Shown here: positions 50,860 to 64,000 of the stretch, in pieces
Position numbering within the stretch: the first letter of the stretch is position 1
How the letters are laid out: the number at the start of each line of letters is the position of its first letter
From: Syngnathus acus
Taxonomy: Eukaryota > Chordata > Actinopteri > Syngnathiformes > Syngnathidae
Direction: 5' to 3'
Length of the DNA: 64,000 nt
NCBI RefSeq assembly: GCF_901709675.1
Contig: NC_051103.1
Location: 3,023,501-3,087,500, forward strand
The notes under the pieces: model-generated
What the model was told of the DNA's origin: nothing
Seen by the model: only the letters and a program-made list of their open reading frames with translations
Databases searched by the model: none
Translations under genes and position numbers: made by a program

Positions 50860-51624
50860 AGTGTCTGAATCTGTGCTGACTGGTTCACGGGGCGGGGGGG
50901 GAAACTGAGGAGAGTGGTGGCATCATGACGACGGAGAGAAACAGCAAAGCCCTGAAGGTAACATGCACAAGCATAGATATGAATGAAAGGAAAAAAAAAC
51001 ATTTGACTCTTAAAATATTTTGTAATGTTCTGAAAATTTGCAATATAGTGACCATACAAAAATGTTTTTACGAATTTTACCGCTTGTAATTGCCTATAGG
51101 TGCCACATGAGGGCGCCAGAGCACTTGTTTTCTATCAGACAAGTTATTGATCATCTAATCCTCTTCCGTTATTCATTCAGGTGAAGCAGGAATGCGGCGA
51201 GAACGTTCCCTTCTTGTCCGACAGCGAGCTCATGTCGCTGTCTGTGCGGGAGCTCAACCTGCACCTGCGCGGGATGTCCCGCGAGGAGATCCAGAAACTG
51301 AAGCAGCGCCGACGCACCTTGAAGAACCGGGGCTACGCCGCCAGCTGCCGGGTCAAGCGAGTGTCACAGCGCGAAGCCCTTGAACAGCAGAAAATGGAGC
51401 TCCAGAGGGAGGTGGACCGACTGGGGGCCGAGAACGCCGGCATGAGGAAAGAGCTGGAAGGCCTGGGCGCTCGCCTGGCCGCGCTGCAGAGGTTCGCTAG
51501 AGGCCTCGAGGCCGGAGGGGGCAACCTGCTGGCCACTGCGCCGCGCCTTAACACTGCCTCCGTCATCACCATCGTCAAGAGTCCAGCGCAAGCTCCGCCT
51601 CAGAGGGGCCACGAGTCTTCCTAG
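50860..51624 (+). CDS. maff: Small Maf bZIP transcription factor
   Basis: Coding starts at 50925 ([11 protein letters not shown]) in an exon at 50860-50957, which begins after the acceptor TCTTCTCAG. It continues in 51181-51624, giving 158 residues. The protein has the extended homology region ([18 protein letters not shown], residues about 24-45), then the Maf basic region ([18 protein letters not shown], about 51-68), then a leucine zipper ([20 protein letters not shown] onward). It lacks a transactivation domain, as small Mafs do. The C-terminus [12 protein letters not shown] is typical of MafF/G/K. Flanking tomm22, tmem184b and csnk1e indicate MafF. It dimerises with CNC and Bach proteins at MARE/ARE sites. 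Confidence 0.93.
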
Positions 51625-51963
51625 GCTCTGTAAACTGACTGAGGGGGTGTGGCACACACGTATACACATATTGGAACACGAGAACTATATCGGTAGGATA
51701 ATACTAAACATCAGTGCTACGCCCACACACGAGTCATTCATGTATGACGTCATCCAGGACCAGACGAGCCACTTCTCCGTCGAAGTGCTCGCTATTTAAT
51801 AATGGCCAATGTTCATTTATATTAGGCGAGGTTGGATTGTACAGTACTGTGGAAAACTCTTATCAGGTCCCCACTAAAAACTCACCGATTTGCTGTCTTT
51901 GTTGCCATTTTGCTGCTGAAGTGAATTGAGGATCTTAATTTAGACAAAACTAGTCCTTTGCTG

Positions 51964-52327
51964 GAGCGGCTCGGTGGCGCACTGGGTAGCACGTCCGCCT
52001 CACAGTTAGGAGGGTGCGGGTTCAATTCCACCTCCGGCCCTCCCTGTGCGGAGTTTGCATGTTCTCCCCGGGCCCGCGTGGGTTTTCTCCGGGCACTCCG
52101 GTTTCCTCCCACATCCCAAAAACATGCTTGGTAGGCCGATTGAAGACTCCAGATTGTCCCCAGGTGTGAGTGCGAGTGCAAATGGTTGTTTGTCTCTGTG
52201 TGCCCTGCGATTGGCTGGCAACCGGTTCAGGGTGTCCCCCGCCTACTGCCCGATGACAGCTGGGATAGGCTCCAGCACGCCCGCGACCCCCGTGGGGACT
52301 AAGCGGTTCGGAAAATGGATGGATGGA
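51964..52327 (+). mobile_element. tRNA-derived SINE, full length, with 13-bp target duplication
   Basis: The 364-bp body is flanked by perfect 13-bp direct repeats TAGTCCTTTGCTG (51951-51963 and 52328-52340). The 5' part is tRNA-like, with a Pol III A-box region (TGGCGCACTGGGTAGC) and B-box (GGGTTCAATTCC). The body carries GGAGTTTGCATGTTCTCC and CTCCGGTTTCCTCCCAC. The tail ends in GGATGGATGGA repeats shared with L2-type LINEs. The exact duplication suggests a recent insertion. It lies in sense orientation in the maff 3' UTR. Confidence 0.93.
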
Positions 52328-53890
52328 TAGTCCTTTGCTGCTATTTTGAAGTATATATAGGCAATTACAGTAAAACACAGGTAGTGTCAATTACTTGTGG
52401 ATTTTTGCCATTTTAGCACTGTAAGGTCTGCATGTCTTCAAGTCAATCAGCAGCTAAAATATAATGTCATTGAATTTAAGTTGTCTAAGAAAAAAAATCC
52501 CCAAATTCCAATTTTGAAAATCCTTAGAATGTAGCTGTTGAAACAAGACTTTTCCACCGTACTGTACATTGGCAATCCAGCCTTGCTTACTGTTTTGTTT
52601 GATGCGGCCGAAAAAGCGAAGCTTCCTCTGCTTCTGCTTTTTGGAAACGCAAGCAAAAAAAAAGAAAACTTTACCGTTGAGCTTCCCCCGCAGGTTCTAC
52701 AAACTTCTGCATTCCAGGTTCTGTTACCGTATATTTGTTTTTTTGGTTATCACTACCCTTCAATGGCACAACAGGGTCGTGGAAGGCCGTGATCTGTATT
52801 CAAAGCAGATTCGAATTATTGCGGGGGTGATATTCGGAACTCCTGGGAGCTAGAGGATGACTGATGTTCAGGGTTTGTACACCAACACAGTGCCTTCAGT
52901 ACTTGTGGGAGGTATCAAACCAAACCTGCTGACCGTCCATCACACTTTTGTTTGTTTTTTTTGTCTCGGCTCAAATAGCACACAGCTTACCTGTCCTACA
53001 GTTCCTACTGTGCAGTAACGATTCCGGGACAAGTCCGCTCGACTCCCCAACGTCACGCGTTGGACATTTAGCTGAAAAACGCGCACATTCCTCTTTACGT
53101 GTTTCTTATTTGTAATGTTTGTACGTGCCGTCAAGACGCAAATGTTGAGTGACATTTATCAGAGATATATTCTATATTTTATTTGTATTTAAAAGTAGAT
53201 ATTTTGACAAGACAAGCTAACTGAGTGCTGTGATGTTATGTATGGGTTCAGTACTTCCATAGTTGAGGGAGGGGGGGGAGGTCGGGCGTATTTTCATGTC
53301 TAATTGTATTGTGTGACAACGATTCCTACTTCACAAAAATGTTTAATTATTAGCTACGTAGAAATATGCTCAAAGCCGACGGCCATATTGCTGTGTGATG
53401 ATTCGTGCACGTGTTTTTTTTTTGTTGCCATATTTGTACTGGCTTGCCATAGTGGATTCTTGGAGGGATTTTTTTTTTTCTTTTATGTTATTCGTGTGGA
53501 GAAAGACTGAGAAGAAAGATAGAGGAAGAGAAGATGAGGGAAGAGGTCGAGAGATGGATGAATGACGGAAAAAGCAAGTGGTAAAGAAAAGACAAGGAAA
53601 CGAAGGTGTGAAGCGTATTCACTTGAAAAACCATAATGTTAGTTCAAAACGTCGTGACACAAATTACACTTGTGTTGGAAAAATAATTCAGATATACAAA
53701 GCTTCTATTTAGCTATATGAATATGTGTGGTTTAAAGAAAAAAAGCATTTATCTATATTTCCAATGTCTCACCTCTTGTCAAATTGTGCTGGATGTTTTG
53801 TGATACTTGCAAAACAAAAATGGTCTTTGTATTTATTGTACTTTTTCTATTGTGAAAATTCAAGTACATCATCTATTTTATATATATTAT

Positions 53891-53896
53891 AATAAA
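53891..53896 (+). terminator. maff poly(A) signal
   Basis: AATAAA followed within 25 bases by a TGT-rich stretch (GTTGTACATATTGTACATAA). It is the last good hexamer before the convergent tmem184b gene. Confidence 0.6.
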
Positions 53897-53936
53897 TGTT
53901 GTACATATTGTACATAAAATGGTGTGCTTCTGTGGT

Positions 53937-53949
53937 TGCTGACTCAGTA
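53937..53949. promoter_or_regulatory. T-MARE-like site downstream of maff
   Basis: TGCTGACTCAGTA matches 12 of 13 positions of the Maf recognition element TGCTGACTCAGCA. It lies 41 bases past the maff poly(A) signal, in the convergent interval with tmem184b. Confidence 0.5.
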
Positions 53950-54534
53950 GGAAAGGAAGAGGTTTTACGTGCAGGATGTGTTGAACGTATCAGATAAGCT
54001 TTGGGTTAGATCGAGGTTAGTTAAAGCCAGCTAAATATGAAAATATATTCTGGATTGTTCAATAAAAATATATTTATCTCAAGCCATGAATGGGAAATAG
54101 GCCATTTGGACAAAATGTTTTCTATTTTTAAATTTTGGTTATTTCTGGAACCATTACGTTTTGATTGCTGCTTCTGAAACTTGACCTTAAAAAAGAGAAA
54201 GAAAACCAATAGATTAAATCTTAGTCTTCTTGTATCTTCTTCAGTATCCATGTCAAAAGTGCTCAAACTTATTTACCCAGTCAGCGTTTAAAAATAGGTC
54301 AGCATGGCTTCTCGTAACGACAGGTAAGCAGAGAAGAAAAAATATCACATGATTCATGTGTGTGTGAAGGCCTGCTGGTTTGCATTTCCTGATGATAAAA
54401 CGCTTGAGGAATGTCTCGACAGGTGTTTCGATGAATCGATACTTAAGAATGCGCATTCGAGCTGTCATAGGGCTCCCTCTAGTGTACACATGCGGAATTG
54501 GAGCTGGCAGGGGAAATTTGTAGTAACTTGTCAA

Positions 54535-54540
54535 TTTATT
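54535..54540 (-). terminator. tmem184b poly(A) signal candidate
   Basis: Minus-strand AATAAA about 330 bases past the tmem184b stop. It leaves about 600 bases between the two convergent transcript ends. Confidence 0.5.
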
Positions 54541-54869
54541 GCAAACCGAATAAAACATTTTTTTAAGTCCTTCTCAGGTTGTCATGAAACGTATCAAATT
54601 TCACAAAAATCACAACATTATCAGAATAAACTTGAAGTTGCGCTATAAAAAAAATGAACAGTCTATCAAAGTCAGCAAATCTTTTGAGTAAAACTTGAAA
54701 ACGACTTACTAATCAAGCAGGTGTTTTACACCAGACTAGCTTATAGCGTCCAGCACAAACGTGCCGTGTTTATACTTACATTCATGCTCTCATGAAATGG
54801 CAAACAAACATTCTCACATATGAGAGGCGGCCGACTGCTGCCGGGAGGATGAATCACATTTCCGCCTGT

Positions 54870-57746
<2,877 letters not shown>

Positions 57747-59200
57747 CTGAAAAAAAAAAAAAAGCTCAGGTTTTCAATTTGGACATAAAAGGGGACACAC
57801 CTTTTCCACACTTAATCTTCAACCTGGTTTAAATATTACCGATTTATCATTGTGTAACGAGTTATCGTGTACAAAAAAAACCCCACAGGAACTCAAACAG
57901 AAGCATCAATGAGTGTCATGTGGACAAGAATGCGTGACTCATACAAACAATGGAACCCGTGTTTCAATATATACAGCGGAAATCATTTTCAGGAACCATC
58001 CAATCCTTACCTAACAACATACCTCAATTCTTGGTTGCTTGAGCTGTTGGTCAGAAGAACACGCAACCCCAATGCACTCTCCAAAACTGTTAAGCCTTTC
58101 ATTCATGACACCATAAAGCATGATATGATTTGACTGGTTGAAATGACATCATTGTCTTAAAAGGAAGCCATATTTTCTCGTCTTATTTAACTGGCATGGT
58201 CCAAAGTTGCTTTTTTATAGGTTTCTACTCTGTATGATGAGTCTAAAAAGAGATCATGTAATCCTTTTTGCCCTCTGGCTTTTTATACAAAGAGCTTGCT
58301 GCTAATATAGTCAAACAAGATTATGAAATTCAATCAGATGGAATCTGGCAACCGACCACACATCATTAACACACAACGTGGACCTAACCAATTGAATTCG
58401 GCATTTTATTAAAATAGATGTTACGCTCACGTCTCTATGGAGGATTGAGCGATTTCTCTCTTGTTTGTGCACCGCGAGGTCATTTGTATTGGTTTGCAAG
58501 GGATCAGCAGATGTACACATAAAAGAGGTGAAGTGAAGGCATCAGCAACATTGAGGCGAGGAACAGCTGCGTGTTTCAATTAAAAAAAAGGCAAATAAAT
58601 CACGCTGGAATAATAATTTATGTGTGTCATAAGGTCAGGAGTTTGCAACAGATGGAATGGGGGCACACGGGGGTGGGGAGGGGGATACAAAGGGGGGTTG
58701 TGTTTATCTCCAAATTAAACGTGTGGGACGACAGCTAATTCCCGAACAGGTTATTAAAATGTGAATGCTTTCAAACAATAAAACAAAGTCTCACCTTTGC
58801 TAATATTTACTCGTGACAACGTGGAGCTTTAAATCCTGCAATGCAAAAACAAATCAAATGTTTGATTATTAGTGACATGCGTAATCCGGGTGCACATATG
58901 CTTTTAAAGGCTACGCTTACCAAAACAAAATCATCCAATGCTTTGTGCCGACCAGAAATAGCACGTAAACGGCCTTAATTCCAGCTCAGAGCTGCACCGT
59001 CGCCCCCGAGGACATCCATGTTGTTGCGCCAACACCGACCGGTTAACCTCCACGTTTTTCTCACCTACTCTTTCTTCTTCATGTTTAACAACTTGAGCAA
59101 TATCGTACGCGATCGTCCCCACTTTTGCACCAGTTAAAGTCCGTAGATTGCTCCGTAAGGGGAGACGTCAAACTTGTCGTTCCCCGTCGCCCTGTCTGTC
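57747..59200 (-). other. tmem184b: tmem184b 5' UTR exons and promoter region
   Basis: The coding ATG sits at an exon start, so the 5' UTR is upstream. A candidate noncoding exon at 58795-58835 is bounded by TTTTTGCATTGCAG and GTGAGACTTTG. Another donor, GTTTTG|GTAAGCG, ends a possible first exon at 58921. The GC-richer stretch 58980-59280 is the likely promoter. The rest is intron with no recognisable gene. Confidence 0.45.
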
Positions 59201-60542
59201 TGAAAGACTTTGGATCGACTGTGGAAATCAGGCGGGCCCCGCCCATTGAGTGGGAGCGAAGCACGCAGCCAATCACGGCCCGGGTAATTTAATAACACGG
59301 AAGTAGGTGAGCTAGGCGTGGAAAAGTTTTTATTTAATATTTTTATTTATTTTTAACAATACATTATATATTGCAGAATACATACTTTGTACATACTAAT
59401 AAACTAAAATAAGAACTAATAAATAATAAGATTTTTTTTTTACAGTGAGTTATTTTCTTGTATATTTACACCAAAGTTTCAATAAAACGTTTCGAGGAAA
59501 AAAAGCTAAATTCGGACAAAAACGCTGCATTTGCTAATAGAAAAAAAATACAATACTGAATAAGTGCATATATACTGTATTTGTATGTTTAAAATGCAGT
59601 GAGTAAATGTCATGCGAATATAAACTAAATAAATACTCAAATAATATTCAAATTTGTGAGACAGCGAGTGAAGAACGTGGAATATTGACTACAGGTCAGC
59701 CTGTATATATTTCTTTTATTGATTCTACAATTATATACAATTATCAGAGAAACAAATTTGAAGCACAATAAAGAAACACACATGACATCACCAGATCTAG
59801 ACATCAGCCTTGATAATGAATTTAATTTTTGTTTGACATTATAGGGATAGCCATTTTCATCTTGTACATTTTGGCAATTGTCATTTACATTCTGCCCAAA
59901 TAAAACATACTGTACACATTGTACAAGTTGCATTAAAAAAAACAGACATGTACATCAGCAAGATTGTTTTACTTACACATTGGAACAAGGAATCAGAATA
60001 ACATTCATTCAATGAGGCTCCCCCCCCCCCTTCGTATTTTTAGTACCTCATAAGAGAGAAAACACATTCTCCTGTTATATATTTTGGACTCAGAGGCAAA
60101 GCCGTGTGATGAAACACAATGATAACATTTTCGACTATTTCGAAGAAAGGCCAAAATACACCGATGACATGTTTGACGGTCACGCCGGTTGTTCTATCTT
60201 CAGATGAAAGACATCAATATGCAGCTTATTTAACTCCTTAACATTAGCATTCAATTGTAGTTTATTCAACCACAGAAACCTGAAAGTTTGTGCAACTGGA
60301 TATACCATGTGAGTTGAGCCTCTGAGTCTGACACGTGATAATTGGTTTTAACGTCACTTCCCAATTCAGACTGCACCCTATAAACAGTAAAAGTCTGATT
60401 GAAGTTTTTTTTTTTTTTTTTCTCCTGGCCGACTGGTTTCCATCATTGAAGCGTTACTTCCGCTCCTTCTGGTCACCAGAGTTGGCAGGCTGACCTTCCC
60501 GTTTGGACGCCAGTAACGCATCCTCTTTCCTGCTCCTCCAAC
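59201..60542 (-). other. csnk1e: csnk1e 3' UTR and flank
   Basis: AT-rich sequence downstream of the last csnk1e exon. Minus-strand AATAAA hexamers occur at several places, including near 59711 and 59331, so the transcript could run to within a few hundred bases of the tmem184b promoter. No other gene is recognisable. Confidence 0.45.
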
Positions 60543-60575
60543 TCAAAGCGAGGGGAAGTTGATTCCCACCACTTG
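60543..60575 (-). CDS. csnk1e: Alternative csnk1e C-terminal segment (candidate)
   Basis: The last csnk1e exon starts after the acceptor TATCATCATCCAG at 60575. If the exon at 60942-60999 is skipped, the phase-0 frame after ITASQ continues QVVGINFPSL and stops at 60543. If the exon is used, this stretch is 3' UTR. Human CK1-delta is known to have two C-termini made by comparable splicing. Only the splice signals and frame are seen here; use is inferred. Confidence 0.4.
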   Translation of the reverse strand, partial: QVVGINFPSL

Positions 60576-60611
60576 CTGGATGATGATAGAGAAAACATGT
60601 TAAATGAGTGT

Positions 60612-60912
60612 ACCGTATTTTCCGCACTATAAGGCGCACCTAAAAAGCTCCAATTTTCTCAAAAGCCGACAGTGCGCCTTATAATCAGGTGCGCCTTATA
60701 TATGGACCGATATTGAGCCACTAGAGCAGGCGTGTCCAAAGTCCGGCCCGCGGGCCAAATGTATATATCTTATATATGGACAAAGTTTTAAAATGGGCCA
60801 TTCATTGAAGGTGCGCCTTATAATCCGGTAACGCCTTATATATGGACAAAGTTTTAAAATGGGCCATTCATTGAAGGTGCGCCTTATAATCCGGTGCGCC
60901 TTATAGTGCGGT
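60612..60912. mobile_element. MITE with TIRs and internal duplication, in the last csnk1e intron
   Basis: The left end ACCGTATTTTCCGCACTATA and right end (reverse complement TACCGCACTATAAGGCGCAC) form imperfect TIRs; the right copy lacks about nine bases near the tip. Inside, a unit of about 60 bp containing TATGGACAAAGTTTTAAAAT is repeated at about 60774 and 60841. A CAGGCGTGTCCAAAGTCCGG end of the hAT-like family is inserted near 60726. There is no transposase. The element makes up most of this 366-bp intron. Confidence 0.8.
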
Positions 60913-60966
60913 ACATTTGATTTTATGATTTGTTTTCTTACCTGCTTCTGACCAGCAGGGAAGAAT

Positions 60967-63900
60967 TCACTTTGCCAAATGTTCAAATGGCACACTGACC
61001 TGTACATGGAAGGGGGAATAAATCAAATAAGATAAAGAATATTTTTGGGGGGAATCTGACTTCCATGACTCGTCCTACCTGCGACGCAGTGATGCGTGAT
61101 TGGTCGAGGCGTGTGGAGAGGTCACCGGCGGACACGTTGGCAGGTGCACCGCGATGCAGCCTCATGGCCACTTTGCGCTCTCGCTCCACCCGTTCCGCCC
61201 GGCCCACCTGAGGAGAGCGGTTACCTGTATGCAAACACCTACGATTAATTACAACAAAAAAGGACAACTTAGTGACGCTCGTCCTAACCCGACTGCTGGA
61301 CGCCGCGTGTGACCGCTTTGGATTGGATGACGTCTTGTTCGTTTTTGGCTCGGTTGGCCGCCGTAGGTTTGGGTCCGGATGGCAAAGCTCGACCTCCGCT
61401 GACCTTTGGCCTTCTCCTGCATGGTCCTCTTCATCTTTTTCCTCCTTACGTTCTTTGTCTCCATCTTCCGCCGTCCTGCTGGCCCCCTGAAAAAAAAAAC
61501 CGTCCAATTATCGTCCAACTAACTTTTCAACGTTAATATTCATCAGCACACTGTCCCACTCACAAACTTGAGCATGCTCCAGTCAAAGACGTAGTCATAA
61601 GAGAAGCCCTGTCTGTGGAAAAGGTTCCTGAAGAGCTGCCTCAGGTACGAATAGTCCGGCTTGTCGTCGAAGCACAGGGAGCGGCAAAGGTTCAAGTAGG
61701 TGGAAAACACAGCTGGAAGACAACGAAGCATTTTAATTTCAATTTTTCCAATGCATTTATAGTATTTAGCCTGCCACAGTGTTATTAGTATCAGTAGTGG
61801 TTTCTGCTATACTCACACGGGTAGCCCTTGCAGAGCACTTCGATAGGAGTGGACATTTTCTTCTCGCTGATGCGTTCATACTTCTGCCTCTTAGTAGCGG
61901 CCTTAAGCCCCTGCCAAGGCAGCGAGCCCAAGTTGAAGTACATGAGGACATAGCCCAGCGACTCCAGGTCGTCCCGCCTCGATTGCTCTGCGGAAGGCGG
62001 AAAAATAAAGTGTGTAACTTTGTGTGTATATTGCCGTCGTCCAGAAGTTCATGTTGTCTTACCAATGCCCACGTGGGTGTTGATGGAGGCGTAGCGGGCG
62101 GTGCCGGTGAGGTTTTTGTTCTCTCGGTAGGGAATGTGCTGGTGCGTTCGGGGGTCACGGTATTTCTTGGCCAGGCCAAAGTCGATGATGTAGACGAGGT
62201 TGCCCTTCTTGCCGAGCCCCATCAGGAAGTTGTCGGGCTTCACGTCTCTGTGGATGAAGTTCTTCAAGTGGATGTATTCGATCCTGCTGATCTAGTGGAG
62301 ACATATGTGGCATGAGATTTTTCCACTTTGGTTTTATTTAGTTTTGTATTTTGAATTCAGTTAGTTGTAATTAGTTTTTAGAGCCTGTTAGGTTTTTTTT
62401 CACCCCAAATCCTATAATATATAATGACTATATACTAATAAATACTATATGATAAATATATTTGAAATAAAAGTATAATGTTAAATATATTATGTTATCA
62501 TATTTTAGTCTAGTCTATTTAATTTATGTATCATTGTTATTGTTTCAGCATGTGCTATATAATAATATAATATAATATAATATAATATAATATAATATAA
62601 TATAATATAATATAATATAATATAATATATATTGGCCATGCTGCAGGGCAAAAATACACATCCACGTAAAGCACTGCACTGGACTTTGGAACCATGTGAA
62701 TTAACGATGAATTGACGTTTGCAATTGTACTGTCGCCCTCTCGCGGATTTGGTATGAAGTACATGCTTAAACCATTATAATAAATACACTTTGGAACCAT
62801 GTGAATTAACGATGAATTGACGTTTGCAATTGTACTGTCGCCCTCTCGCGGATTTGGTATGAAGTACATGCTTAAACCATTATAATAAATACACTTTGGA
62901 ACCATGTGAATTGACGTTTGCAATTGTACTGTCGCCCTCTCGCGGATTTGGTATGAAGTACATGCTTAAACCATTATAATAAATACACTTTGGAACCATG
63001 TGAATTAACGATGAATTGACGTTTGCAATTGTACTGTCGCCCTCTCGCGGATTTGGTATGAAGTACATGCTTAAACCATTATAAAAAATACAGACACGAT
63101 ATTATATTATATTATATTTTATTTTGATAAAATGTTAATTATATTAAATGTTATGTTATCATATTTTAGTCTAGTTTATTTTATTTATGTATCATTAGAC
63201 AGTTTTATAATATTATTGTTTAAGCATGTGCTATAAAATAATACAATACAATATAATATAATATAATATAATATCGTGTCTGTGTATTTATTATAATGGT
63301 CTAGCATGTACTTCATACCAAATCCGCGAAAGGGCGACAGTACAATTGCAAACGTCAATTCATCGTTAATTCACATGGCTCCAAAGTGTATTTAGTATTA
63401 TAATGGTTTAAGCATGTACTTCATACCAAATCCGCGAGAGGGCGACAGTACAATTGCAAACGTCAATTCATCGTTAATTCACATGGTTCCAAAGTCCAGG
63501 GCAGTGCTTTACGTGGATGTGTATTTTTGCCCTGCTGCATGGCCAATAAATATATTATATTATATTATATTATATTATATTATAGCACATGCTTAAACAA
63601 TAATATTATAAAACATAGGAAATTATATATAATTGCTTTGGCACTCTCTCATATTTGTATTTATACAAAATTAATATTTAATATTTTTCAAGCTCACCAT
63701 TTGATCAGCCAGCAGCAGGACGGTTTTCAAGCTGAACTTGCGGGAGCAGAAGTTGAACAGGTCCTCCAAACTGGGGCCCAGCAGCTCCATGACCATCACG
63801 TTGTAATCGCCCTCAGCTCCACACCACTTGATGGACGGGATACCCACTGTGGGGAATATTTAAGGATTATAATTTCAATATTACATAGTCAAAGCTTGAC

Positions 63901-64000
63901 TGGCCTCTGTGAGCCTCACCTCCTCCCTGCATCATCTTGTAGAATTTACTCTCAATGTGAAGCTGCGGATGTTTGGTCTTTACGCATTCCAGCTTGATGG
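60967..64000 (-). CDS. csnk1e: Casein kinase 1 epsilon (5' end off window)
   Basis: Ser/Thr kinase acting on PER proteins and in Wnt signalling. Exons 5' to 3': 63920->64000, 63698-63846, 62063-62291, 61817-61987, 61564-61712, 61289-61486, 61079-61207, 60967-60999 (that exon continues as UTR to 60942). The window opens at [13 protein letters not shown], which includes the ATP-binding lysine. The catalytic loop is [14 protein letters not shown], the metal motif is [13 protein letters not shown], and the CK1 signature [20 protein letters not shown] is present. The C-terminal tail has the [20 protein letters not shown] block and ends [10 protein letters not shown], like vertebrate CK1-epsilon SVPFDHLGK. 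Exon phases agree throughout. The mid-tail ([18 protein letters not shown]) is diverged. The epsilon assignment rests on the tail and on the neighbours tmem184b and maff. Confidence 0.94.
62558..62630. repeat. (TATAA)n microsatellite
   Basis: About 14 pentamer repeats at the left end of the first element copy. Shorter arrays of the same pentamer lie at 63098-63115, 63250-63275 and, in inverted form, 63552-63585. Confidence 0.92.
62683..63091. repeat. 105-bp minisatellite, four direct units
   Basis: Units begin at 62683, 62788, 62893 and 62987 with ACTTTGGAACCATGTGAATT. The third lacks 11 bases (TTAACGATGAA), making it 94 bp. Each unit includes CGCCCTCTCGCGGATTTGG. The units are nearly identical. 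The repeated open frame [18 protein letters not shown] on the minus strand is a by-product. Confidence 0.95.
63202..63614. mobile_element. TIR element, 35-bp perfect terminal inverted repeats
   Basis: Bases 63202-63236 and 63580-63614 are exact reverse complements (left end begins GTTTTATAATATTATTGTTT). Between them lie TATAA arrays and two units of the 105-bp repeat, in the opposite orientation to the four units on the left. Block 62537-63110 is a second, inverted and diverged copy lacking a clear right TIR. There is no coding capacity. I see no obvious target-site duplication. Confidence 0.75.

Larger units (their letters stand above)
51625..53920 (+). other. maff: maff 3' UTR
   Basis: About 2.3 kb after the stop, running to an AATAAA at 53891-53896. 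A full-length SINE is inserted at 51964-52327. The rest is AT-rich with T runs, and no other gene is seen. The end is inferred from the hexamer. Confidence 0.6.
62292..63697 (-). other. csnk1e intron filled by repeats
   Basis: A 1.4 kb intron between the LLLADQM and [10 protein letters not shown] exons. Most of it is the inverted repeat element pair and (TATAA)n tracts listed separately. The flanking sequence at 62470-62570 is duplicated at 63127-63240. Confidence 0.8.

Noticed and set aside
60454-60639. Frame reading SWRSRKEDALLASKREGQ near the csnk1e end
   Set aside because: It is not in the phase set by the upstream splice junction. The in-phase reading is the short QVVGINFPSL tail or 3' UTR.
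62555-63068. Open frames on the minus strand repeating [18 protein letters not shown], which look like a repeat protein
   Set aside because: They arise from the 105-bp minisatellite, which is a multiple of three and so keeps frame. They sit inside a kinase intron, have no start or splice context and resemble no family.
62683-63480. Regularly spaced direct repeats that could suggest a CRISPR array
   Set aside because: Units are contiguous with no unique spacers, inverted copies are present, and the DNA is eukaryotic.

Overview
The window is vertebrate nuclear DNA, almost certainly from a ray-finned fish. Genes are split into many short exons with GT-AG introns. The proteins read as close orthologues of human genes, and the repeats are of teleost type: a tRNA-derived SINE, hAT-like and TA-flanked MITEs, and long G, T, TG and TATAA runs. 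I see no operons, phage or CRISPR. I cannot name the species.

Ten protein genes are recognisable, nine on the minus strand and one (maff) on the plus strand. From left to right: snx29 (about 1-31.9 kb; the PX-domain end lies off the left edge), a tmem238-like gene (33.1-33.6 kb), a pirt-like gene (34.0-34.3 kb), rsl1d1 (36.0-37.9 kb), gspt1/eRF3a (39.0-42.5 kb), dmc1 (43.1-45.2 kb), tomm22 (46.6-47.5 kb), maff (48.6-53.9 kb), tmem184b (54.9-59.2 kb) and csnk1e (60.5 kb to beyond the right edge). I rebuilt exon boundaries by hand from splice dinucleotides, reading phase and recalled similarity to the human proteins. The phases close exactly for all five complete multi-exon minus-strand models and for maff. 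The two single-exon genes have less certain starts.

The left 32 kb is mostly snx29 introns, one of them 11 kb, holding homopolymer runs, one clear 0.8 kb MITE and some high-complexity stretches that could be regulatory. From 32 kb rightward the region is gene-dense, with co-oriented genes separated by 0.5-1.5 kb. tomm22 and maff are head-to-head, and maff and tmem184b converge. CRE palindromes, with or without NRF1-type sites, lie upstream of rsl1d1, tomm22 and maff.

The genes do not form one pathway. They cover endosomal sorting (snx29), ribosome biogenesis (rsl1d1), translation termination (gspt1), meiotic recombination (dmc1), mitochondrial import (tomm22), stress transcription (maff), membrane traffic (tmem184b), and circadian/Wnt kinase signalling (csnk1e). 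Gene order joins blocks that in human lie on 16p13, 17p13-p12 and 22q13.1.

The most unusual structures are in and around csnk1e. One intron holds a 35-bp-TIR element with an internal 105-bp tandem repeat and an inverted second copy. The intron before the last exon is largely MITE sequence and separates two possible kinase C-termini. I found no wholly new biological system.
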